The translations under genes were made by a program, and so were the position numbers. A stretch of 64,000 nt of DNA, from NCBI GenBank assembly GCA_036571765.1, contig BROE01000024.1, positions 4,165,109 to 4,229,108 on the forward strand, read 5' to 3'. Numbering within the stretch: the stretch's first letter is position 1; each line of letters begins with the position of its first letter. The stretch is from Plecoglossus altivelis. Lineage: Eukaryota > Chordata > Actinopteri > Osmeriformes > Plecoglossidae. Positions 10,976 to 21,479 of the stretch are shown in pieces. The notes beneath the pieces were generated by a model that was not told the origin of the DNA, searched no databases, and worked only from the letters and a program-made list of their open reading frames with translations.

Positions 10976-11227
10976 GAAACACTCTCAGACTGTGCCGGCG
11001 TTTTCGCACTTCTTGCCAACTGCAGATCACAGCATGGGATCAAAACAAGAGGACCAAGCTTGTCACATGCACACACACGCCAAAACAGTAATAGCCTTGT
11101 GCACAGCCCCTGTGGTTTTGTACTGTCGTGTTTCTATCAGTTAGTGAAGAATAAAGTAAGGATGAGAAGTTTGTCTGCGAGTGTTTATGTCCTTAAATGC
11201 CATCAACAGTGCCCCCCTGTGGTCACA

Positions 11228-11262
<35 letters not shown>

Positions 11263-12308
11263 CCACACACACGCACACACACACGCACACAGTACACAAG
11301 CTTAGTCAGAGAAAGCCTCTGGCTATTTTTGTTTTAGACTCTGTCTTTTGTTTATATTCATTTCAATTTCAGACGTCAGAGTCATTCCTTACATTCATAA
11401 ACCGTGTTTGAATGTGTGTGTGTATGTACGTGTGCGTGTTTGAGTGTGTGTGTATGTACGTGTGTGTGTTTGAGTGTGTGTGTTTGAGTGTGTGTGTATG
11501 TACGTGTGTGTGTATGTACGTGTGTGTTTGAGTACGTGTGTATGTGTCTGTGTTTGTGTGTGATGTGGTAGAGGAGGACTGGTTTTACCAGTTTGTTGAC
11601 TTCCATCTAGCATTTCATTTTTTACCCAATACGCCCTTCAAAGTCACTCTGTGCACCACTTCACCTCTCCCTCCCTCTTTTCTTTCTTTTCTTTCTCTTT
11701 CTTTCTTTTTTCTTTCTCACGCACACACACACACACACTCAGATACACCACACCTCTGGTCATTAATAGGTAATACTGACTTTTTCCTCAGGATAATGTC
11801 TACGCCTCACATCCTGCAACAAGCCAGCTGCCTGCCCTTAGCGCACAACACACACCACACAAGTACATGTCAACCCACCACACACCACATATGAATCAGA
11901 GTAACTTGATTTTTAAACACAAATGTGTTTACTTGTATCATCTAACACTGCAGTGTTCTTCAATCAATTATTGTCTGGCGAGTGGATTTTCTGTGCCCAA
12001 TGCCTCAATGCCTATCTTAGCATCCATTACATGATCACAATTTACAGTCTATTCTGTATTTTCCAGTTAGAACAGCTGCATTCAGATAAGTAATATATGG
12101 TTTACATAATCTTTCTCTACCTCTCTCCCTCTGCCTTGCTCTATCTTTCTCTCTTTTTCCCCTCTGTCTCACTCAGTCTCTCATCTCTGCCTCTCTCTGC
12201 CTCGCTCATCCTTTCTGCCTCTGTCTCTCTATCTCTCTCCCTCTGCCTCGGTCAGTCTCTCTCTCTCTCTGTCTCTCTCTCTGTCTCGCTCAGTCTCTCT
12301 ATCTCGCT

Positions 12309-12352
<44 letters not shown>

Positions 12353-12540
12353 CTCTCTCTACGCCTTGCTCAGTTTCTCTCAGTCTCTCTCCCTCTGCCT
12401 TGCTCAGTCTCTCTCTCTTGTCTTTCTGTGTAGCAGGTGTGTCATCGTATGTTGCTTTGGGCAGGAGTCACATTTCAGAACTTCTGAATCTCTCACAAAG
12501 CCCGCACACACTCTCTCACACAGGCATACACACGCAGACA
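10976..12540. repeat. Intergenic DNA with CA, TG and CT repeats
   Basis: No gene was recognised. CA repeats lie at about 11225-11295, TG-rich repeats of the TGTGTATGTACG type at 11408-11565, a CTTT-rich stretch at 11670-11720 and a CTCTGTCTCG-type pyrimidine tract at 12115-12425. The remainder (for example 11900-12110) looks unique and AT-rich. Confidence 0.75.
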
Positions 12541-12549
12541 ACAGGAAGA

Positions 12550-12816
12550 CAGAGGAGGTGTCTGGGCGTGGAGGTGACAGGTGATTCACTGAGCAGTGTG
12601 AGACCATAGAGTGCACCGAAACTGAGTGGATGTCTGAAGTCAAGCAACATTCAGGTGTCTTGGAGAAAGCTGATTGCGGGACGTTTGAGGAGGGAAGTCT
12701 GTGGAGGTGGAGATGGGGATGGGGATATTCAGGAACAGAATGGGCGACGCAAAGAAGAGCACTTTTCCTTGGTAGAGTGGACACGCGCTCCAAACCACCA
12801 GAGCAGCGAGGCTACA
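12550..12816 (+). other. Candidate 5' untranslated exon of the adhesion GPCR gene
   Basis: A purine- and GC-richer segment ends in CTACAG followed by the strong donor GTAAGG at 12817. The first coding exon of the receptor has an acceptor immediately upstream (TTTCAG ending at 14786), so a separate leader exon is required somewhere upstream. This is the best donor I see in the preceding 2.5 kb. The exon start and the link are inference. Confidence 0.3.
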
Positions 12817-13334
12817 GGTAAGGTTCCTGTTTGTCTTCAACACCCAGTCAATACAGTAATCATATTTACATGTGATCAGATATTATGATATGAATATGAA
12901 AATATATTGGGTTGACTGCTGATAATCTGTCCAACTTTGCAAATAATTCCGCAATGTTTTCTGTTTCTTTTTTCCGGATGTTTTATCTAATCAAGATGAG
13001 TTTCCATCAAATCCATATGATGGATTTGTGATATTTAAAACGTGTGCCATCTGGGCGTAACGGTGTTAGTGTTAGGATGATCATTAAAAAGCGACCATTA
13101 TGACTTTTACAGTAATAGAAATCTGATCTGAACCTGAGCTATATTAAGTCACAGTTCATCACAAAACCCATGACACTGGAGTCTGACTTGAGTGTTAGTC
13201 TGCTGTGTTTGGCTTGATGACGGCAAACACATAGCAGCAGAATCAAAAATCTGGCTAATCGGCATTCCTGATTTGAACATGTCTGATGACAGACAATCAT
13301 TGTTGAAATTTGCAACATTGTTCTATTTATAGTG

Positions 13335-14095
13335 GGCACTCCCTCTCTCTGTTCTTTATACTTACTTCCTCTCTTTTCATTCTCTCTCTCTCTTCACCTT
13401 CTCCGTCTCTCTTCACCTTCGCTTGCTCTTTATCCTCTCCCTCTATTTCACCATATCTCTCTCTTCATTGTCCCTCTATTCGCCTTCTCCTTGACTCCTT
13501 ACCTTCTCCCTCTCTCTTCATCCTCCCTCTCTCTTTACCTTCTCCCTCTCTCTTCATCCTCTCCCTCTCTCTTCATCCTCCCTCTCTTCATCCTCTCCTG
13601 TTCTCTTCATCCTCCCTCTCTTCGCCTTCTCCCTGTCTCTTCATCCTCCTTTACTTCACCGCCTGTCTCTCTCTTCATCCTCCCTCTCTTCACCTTCTCC
13701 CTCCCTCTTCACCTTCTCCCTCTCTCTTTATCCTCTCCCTCTATTTCACCATATCTCTCTCTTCATTGTTCCTCTATTCACCTTCTCCTTGAATCTTCAC
13801 CTTCTCCCTCTCTCTTCATCCTCTCACTCTCTCTTCATCCTCCCTCTCTCTTCACCTTCTCCCTCCCTCTTCATCCTCCCTCTCTTCACCTTCTCCCTCT
13901 CTCTTTATCCTCTCCCTCTATTTCACCATATCTCTCTCTTCATTGTCCCTCTATTCACCTTCTCCCTGTCTATTCATCCTCCCTCTCTTCACCTTCTCCC
14001 TCCCTCTTCATACTCACTCTGTCCACCTTCTCCCTCCCTCTTCATCCTCTCTCTCCACCCTCTCCCTTTCTCTTCACCCTCCCCCTCTTTGGTTT
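13335..14095 (+). repeat. Higher-order polypyrimidine minisatellite
   Basis: About 760 bp of TTCACCTTCTCCCTCTC- and TTCATCCTCCCTCTC-type units. A longer segment containing ATTTCACCATATCTCTCTC recurs near 13445, 13743 and 13919, which shows a higher-order arrangement. It is open in more than one frame for compositional reasons only. Confidence 0.85.
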
Positions 14096-14692
14096 TGCAA
14101 TTCCCACAGATGTCAAAATGATTTCATACCACTGTCAAACCTGTAGAAATATTGATTGCTATCAAAATATGAAGTTACGTTTGGCAAATATGACAAAGAG
14201 TGTGTCTCAACCATTTTGAATACCCTGCCTTTAAGTTGACAAGAAGAGATGCAAACAAGTGTATTGGACACTATGCATATGAATGGGAGGAGAATGAATA
14301 TACAAACATGGGTATGCAGAGGGTACACCATGGCAGCTTCCCTTTTTGATGTTCTCACAGGTGAAGCATTAATATGCGTGGGCGGGCACACACGAAAAAA
14401 GTGCACAAAAAGGAAGAACTTGTATGAGAAGGAAGTGACTCCCAGCACGTGTATTATCATGACTTCTCTATTCAGACACAATGTGGACGATTGTATGCAA
14501 GGGGCTGATGGGAATTTGCTTTCAATACTCCACTGACTTGCTGTACGGAAAGTATCAAACAACGAATAAATGAATTAGGAGGCATGTAAATCATGTAATA
14601 TTACGTGTCAGTGACCAGTAGAAGAATTGTCGGCAAACAGAGAAAGATGCTCAGGTAGACATGTAAGCAAACTGTCCCAACAGGCTGATGGG

Positions 14693-14748
<56 letters not shown>

Positions 14749-14786
14749 ATGTGTGTATTCTAACTTCTGTGACTGTGTACTTTCAG
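14096..14786 (+). other. Intergenic / leader-intron DNA with a (CAGA)n array
   Basis: AT-rich unique-looking sequence runs from 14096 to 14690, followed by a clean (CAGA)n tetranucleotide array at about 14695-14749. The end of the segment is the acceptor TTTCAG of the first coding exon of the receptor gene. No separate gene was recognised. Confidence 0.7.
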
Positions 14787-14790
14787 AGGA

Positions 14791-14884
14791 ATGTTCTGCC
14801 TCAACATCAGAGAGAAGAGGAGGTCGATACGACCCTTCTTCACAATCTTCTGGCTGTGTGTGCTGTTCAGCCACATACCCCCGG
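14791..14884 (+). CDS. adgrg4: adgrg4-like exon 1: signal peptide
   Basis: This exon encodes residues 1-31. The basic N-region REKRRSIRP is followed by the hydrophobic core FFTIFWLCVLF, a typical secretory signal. The ATG sits four bases after an acceptor (TTTCAG), so the leader is split. The donor is GTAAGA, in phase 1. Confidence 0.85.
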
Positions 14885-16589
14885 GTAAGAGCAGAGAGAT
14901 GAGCAGCAGATGGGCAGAGAGAGAGGGGGGAGAGAGACATATAGAGGGACAACAAGAGGGAGATTGGGAGAGCTAAAGGTCAAGAGACTGAGTAAGATGG
15001 AGGGACAGACAGGTGGGGGAGAGGGAACTAGAGAGAGGGTGGGAGACCGTCATGCGTTTATTACTGTTTAGAAGCCCTGATAACATCCAGTCTGACTGAT
15101 CTTTCTCTCTCTCTCTGTCTCCCTCCATTCCCTCTCTTTCAAGGGATGGGATATTTCCTGGGGGACAGCAAAGCAGTCCTGACCTCTTGCAGTGAGTTCT
15201 GGACCCTCCAGGACCACACGTTCCTGCCCCTGCTGTTCCAGATGACCGTGTGTGTTCACGTCCGCGTGGTCACCTCTGGGTCCTGGGTGGCCTTCTCCTA
15301 CAGCTCCCCTCGGGCCCCCCGCCCTGACCTGGGCCTGGAGGGCGACGAGGGGGCCTTATACGGCTGGCTGCTGGGCGTCCGACACCGCTTCCCCATCACA
15401 CTCTCACAGACACAGTGGCACAGGGTGTGTCTGAGGAGGGATGTTTTGGGGGACAGCTTCAGTCTAGAGGTGAAAAACGGACTTCTTGTTTTACAGAAAC
15501 AGTTGCTGTAGGTTCAGAGAACAGTGATACTTTTATCTCAGTTCCGTATCAGTTATGCTTGCCTCTTTGCATGTGTCTCTGTGTGTGTGTGTTCCTGCAT
15601 CGGTGTGTCTGGGACTTTATGGAATGTTCTAGGTGGACGGCAGTCTGGTGGCTGAGAGGACAGTCATTGCTCAGGCCATTCCCCCCGCTGGCTCTCTCCG
15701 ATTGGGCTGTCGCTCCAGGGACCTGGCTCCGGGGACCGTGATTGGCCAGGTAGAGCTGTATATGTTCCGAGTGTGGGAGGACCTTGGGGATCACGAGCCC
15801 TGTGAGGATGGCTCTGTGATTGGCTGGGACTCGCGACTCTGGGGAGTAACCAGTGGGAAGGCGAGACAGAGGGACGTCAGTCTGCTGTGTGGTGGTAAGG
15901 ACACACACATATACACACACACATACATACATATACATACACGCACACATTTAGCATGGATTGCAAAAACTCGAAATGACCAGAGATTCGTATAAAAAAA
16001 TTATATTTTCATTGAGAAAATGCATGGTATGAAAGTGACCGGTTGATGTTCCATGTGCAAAGTCTGCCTTACAGTAACAGAGAGTTGTCTTCAGGAATTT
16101 GTAGATGCATGCTGTCCATCAGTGTTACTGTGACAGAGTTTTCTAAAGGAGTTAGTGGATGCATGCTGCCCATTAGTGTTACAGTAACACTGAGTTTTCC
16201 AAAGGAGTTAGTGGATGCATGCTATCCATTAGTGTTACACTGAGTTGCCTACAGTAGCCATAGTGTGTAGATGCATGTTGTGTGTAGTATGTTGCATGTT
16301 ACCTTCTGTTTGCTCTCTTAGACCACAGACGGGTGAGACGTGGGCTTGTCGACAAACAGCTCGGTGTGTTTCAGTATACATTAAGAACATGTCCATCTCC
16401 TGTATGTGTCTGTGGTTGTTGGTATGCATCTTCTAATTGTGTGTATGGCAGTGGGTCTGTATGTCTCTTATTTGTATGTGTGTAGTTGGGTATGTCTGTC
16501 TCCAATGTGTGTGTTTTTATGTATATGAATCCCATGACAGTATGTGTGAATGTGTGTGTCTGCTATGCATATGTTTGTGTGTGAGCCTT

Positions 16590-16647
<58 letters not shown>

Positions 16648-19600
16648 TCTGCTCATGTCCTCCTGTGTGAGGGTGTGTGAACAAGCGCTCTCTACTGGGC
16701 GAGTTGTGTCAGTGCAGTCCTTAGTGAATTACTGTTCCTTTTCAGGCACTGTAGGACCGGGACGAGACTTCACTCTTAATTCTGTAGACCCAAGTGAGTA
16801 TTCTCCTACCCTTGTCAGTATACTAAGAATACTACCACAATACTAAACAACCAGAGTGTAAAATCATCAGAGTAATGTTGCATTTTGTCGATTTCATTGT
16901 TGTAGTGTGTCTAGAAAAAAAAAAAATACAGCTCATTCCTTGGCACTCACCACTGTCATCATGTTTGAACTGAGCCCATCTGGTTCTGAATGCTCTTCTG
17001 TTATCACTACATTTCGTATTGGTACTTCACTTTGGATGGAAGCTTCTGGTAAATGAAAATGATGGTTATGTGTCATCACTCCTGCAGCTACCCTTCCCAC
17101 CTCTCTTCCAGACTCTGTGATTAATGCCCTGGCAACACTTCTACCCACCCTACGCAAGCAGGTTGATATGGCCACAGGTGAGGACTGTCATCCGTAGACA
17201 TGAGTATGAGTACATTGTACTGATTGTTCAAAGCCCGTAATGTTCAGACGTTGCTGAGGGAAGAAAAACATCCATTGATTGAAGGGCAGCATGTAATAGA
17301 AAGACTGAGATCTAAGAAGAAGGAGATGTTTGTTTAGAACGTGGAGCTTCTCTGTACAGTAACTGGTTCCTCTTGATTTCTAGCTTCTCCAACCACCACC
17401 ACCACAACTGCTCCCTCATCGAATCAACCGACGAATCCACCTACAACCAGCATTCCCCCAATGATAGCATTGACCACTCGCAGTTCAGTTTATGACCCAA
17501 CTAACCCCAATTCCACACCAGCTTCTACAACAGTCACTTCAACCCTGATAAACAATGAAATCACCCAGCCCATCACAGCCAGTCCTGAAGCCACACCCCA
17601 ACCTCACTCATCAACTCTGCCCCCTGAGGCCAGCTCAGCCAATCTCCTATCAACTGCTACGGACCCCCCCACCCCACCAGTATCTTCAATCCTGCCTCCT
17701 ACAACCAGGTCAGCCAATCAGATCTCAGCTAGCACTGACACCACACCCCCTCGTGTATCATCAACTCTGCCCCCTACGTCCAGCTCAACCAATAATCTCT
17801 CAGCTACCACTGAAACGCCACCCCCACCAGTATCGTCAGCTCTGCCCCCTACAACCGGGTCAGCCAATCAGATCTCAACGAGCACTGAAACCACACCCCC
17901 ATCTCATTCATCAACCCCTACTACCCCTACAACCCCAACCCCTACTACTAGTGCAACCAATAACATCTTAGCTACCACTGAAACCACACCCCCACCAATA
18001 TTATCAACTTTGCCTCCTATGCCCAGCTCAACTAATAATCTCTCAGCTACCACTGAAACCACACCCCCACCAGTATTGTCAACCTTGCCTCCTACGCCCA
18101 GCTCAACCAATAATCTCTCAACTACCACTGAAACCACAACCCCACTAATATCGTCAACCTTGCCTCTTATGCCCAGCTCAACCAATAACATCTTAGCTAC
18201 CACTGAAACCACACCCCCACCAATATTGTCAACCTTGCCTCCTATGCCCAGCTCAACCAATAATCTCTCAGCTACCACTGAAACCACACCCCCACTAATA
18301 TCGTCAACCTTGCCTCCTATGCCCAGCTCAACCAATAACATCTTAGCCACCACTGAAACACCACCCCCACCATTATCGTCAACCCTGCCCCCTACGTCAA
18401 GTTTAACGAATAATATCTCAAGAAGCACTAAAACCACACCCCTACCTACATCGTCAACCCTGCCCCCCACAACCAGCTCAGCCAATCAGATCACGACCAG
18501 TCAAACAACCACTTTTATTCGAACTCCTGATTCCTCCACCACACCTTCAGCTTTGATCACAACAATGTTGACAGGTGAGCAGTGTTAAACATGTTTTATG
18601 TTTGTGTCTACATTCACTATACAATCATATAGTGTGCACTGAAGAAATCCCCCTCTCAGTTTTGATTCGTTTTTGCAACTTTGTACTGATGTTCAACCAC
18701 AGGGTCTCCACCGGTGCAATGCAATCTCACACAGCTCTGCTCCAATCAGAGTGAGTAAACCATTCAAACTTCTTAACCATTTATCCTATCAAAATGACTT
18801 GTGCTCTTTTCCTCACAACTTTCTGTATTTACTCCACAGCTGCCTTCTATTGGGTGCTGATTGACGTTGAGGCCACAGGAGCCAATAAGAGTGAGGCAGA
18901 CATCCTAAACTGGGTAGGGCTGGATGGATGCAATGGTGTGATCAGTGCAACAGCCCAGTGTGCCACCTGTTCTGTTATACTGCCACTATTCTTCATTCAT
19001 TACTTTGGGTGGTGAAGCTGACTCCCCGTGCCCCAGTCTTGCTCATGCCCTATTCTCATGCCTCCTACCCCTGAGCTGGCCTCGGCCTCAGCCCTTGCAC
19101 CTGCCCCCCTCTCCCATACCCCTCTGCCCCTTGTCTCTTCACCCCTTCACCCCCACCTCCTCACCCTCTAACCCATGATTTCTCTCTCCAGGTGGCTGGT
19201 CTGTTTACAACCCAAGGCTGCGGGCTGGGCTCAGGGTCTGCCAACTCCAGCGTGACTCCTGGGTCCTCAACAAGAGAGAGTCTGCTGAAGTGCCAGGGAA
19301 ACACCCAGGTCCAGAACTGCCTCATCATCCCCAGTCATGAACTGGCCTCAGTCGAACGTTCACTGTTCAACTGGCTTCTGAAATGTTCGATCCCGCAAAG
19401 GTTGACTGCATTTTCCTATATGTTCCCATCTGTTTCAGGGGATGGAGGTGACCTGTGACAAAAAACGAGACATAAGGTATTTTGTGTGTGTGTGTGTGTG
19501 TGTGTGTGCAGTGAGCGTTTGCTCCAGAGGGATCATTGGAGGTTTTGTGTACTGTCTCACACCCTTCTGCTCTTGTCTGACTCTTCTCTGGGATGTGTGT

Positions 19601-21419
19601 GTGTGTGTGTGTGTGTGCGTGTCTGTGTGTGTGCAGGAGATCCAACTGCAGTGTGCTGCTGCAGCTCAGCCAGCCTGTCTCTGTCTGCAGTGTGAAGGCA
19701 GCTCTGCAGAGTGGTGGGGCTGGGGTGCAGGTGACAGTCCTGGGGGAGGTGGAGAGAGTAGGTGAGGGGCGCCGCACACACAAATTCACGTACACACATT
19801 CACACGCACTCGTACGCACGTTCACACATGTAGTCATGCCCACACACGCACACACTCTCACATGCATTCACGCACATACGTTCACACACACGCATTTGCA
19901 CATTTGCACACACATACGTTCACACATACGCACACATTCACACGCACATATGCGCACAAACATTCACACATATACATACATGTGCAAATAACCAAAAACA
20001 AACACGTACACAATGTGCTCCCACACACAGGCATTGCAGGCCCACCCACACAAAAACAACACACACATTAGTTACCAAAACTCACATTTGTATGCAGTGC
20101 TGTACCCCAAACCTACCTGACAATACATTATCATAACAATCTAATAAGATCATTGCTTTTGTCATTGCTGGAACGTTGTCAGGGCGTGGGTTGTGTATGG
20201 ACACAGCGCCCTCTAATGGAGGCTTTGTGAAGTGCACCTCATCCTCTCCGCTGGAAGACGTCTGTCAAACAAACACGCACACCGATCTCACATGGTAAGA
20301 TGGGGATGAGTGTGTTTGCGGTCTCAAATGCGCACGCACACAGATTTATGCGTGCGTTTTTGTCGTGCTTATGCGTGTGCCTCTGAAGCCTGACTGTGTT
20401 TTGTTTCTCCAGCTCGCTGCTTGACCCAGGATCTCGTCCTGAGTACTTATACATTCCGCCCAGTCAGTCCTGTGAGAGTGAGTGCTGACTCGCACATTCT
20501 GAGCGTTGCCTCTCCTCAGCATTTTAATGTCATAATCATAGTATCTGTGCACTGTCGTTAACTGTGTGTGTGTGTCTGTGTGTGTGTGTGTGTCGGCATC
20601 TGTCTTGGTGTGTTTCAGACAACACGGAAAAGCAAACCTGCAACTGTTCTTCTCTCTGTAACAGCAAAAGTAAGACTTCTGTCGCAGCTGTGTCTCCAGA
20701 AGAGATCTCTTAACTGTGTTAACTGTGTTGTGACAACCTCATGATAAACATCTGCTTCAGTGCTTAGTAACCATACCATGAGTGTCCTCCGTAGTCATGT
20801 GTGAACTCTCTCTCTCTCTCTCTCCCTCTATCATCTCCACCCAGATGGCTTGTATGCCTTCAGCATCAACATCACCAATCCCAACGTCACGGCCAGTCAA
20901 ATTAGTACCATGGTTAGATGTGTTTTTATTCGTTGTTTGTGGATGTTCAGTTTTGTAGTCCGTGTGTGGGGGTTGTGTGTGTTTGTGCATGATCAGTACT
21001 GACTCCTTCGGACCTCTGTCCTGCAGATGTCCCCCCTCCAAAAAGTGCCCAGCTGTAACCAACTGCAACAGTAAGACCAAAACAACTCACATCAATCCCT
21101 GCTACCCAGACACACACTAGCTAACTAGTTAGTCTAACTCAGTTCCATCCCTCTGTTTCATCAGGTCATTGTGTGAAGGATATTCGTTGGTTTTGAGGCT
21201 CTATCAGGTAGTCAACAAGAGTCTGAGTACATATCAGTCATGTTTAGCACATGTCGAATCCTTGATGTTCTGGTTGACGACCAGTGCAATAACTCATCCT
21301 GTCATCTCTGCAGGCGGTTCACCTGGAGTGCCAAGGAACAAACAATAGGTAGAGCATTGTGTGTGTGTTCTTGTTATTGTGTTGGGTATGTATATTGTAA
21401 TTTGACTTTGAATTCAGTT

Positions 21420-21479
<60 letters not shown>

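Noticed and set aside
13332..14219. A 295-codon Leu/Ser/Pro-rich open frame
   Set aside because: Pure pyrimidine DNA has no stop codons on this strand; the frame follows the minisatellite exactly.
14695..14749. Possible CRISPR-like or direct-repeat array
   Set aside because: It is a simple CAGA tetranucleotide microsatellite without spacers.
17904..18485. A Val/Gly-rich minus-strand frame opposite the first mucin exon
   Set aside because: It is the antisense shadow of the 75-bp coding repeat.
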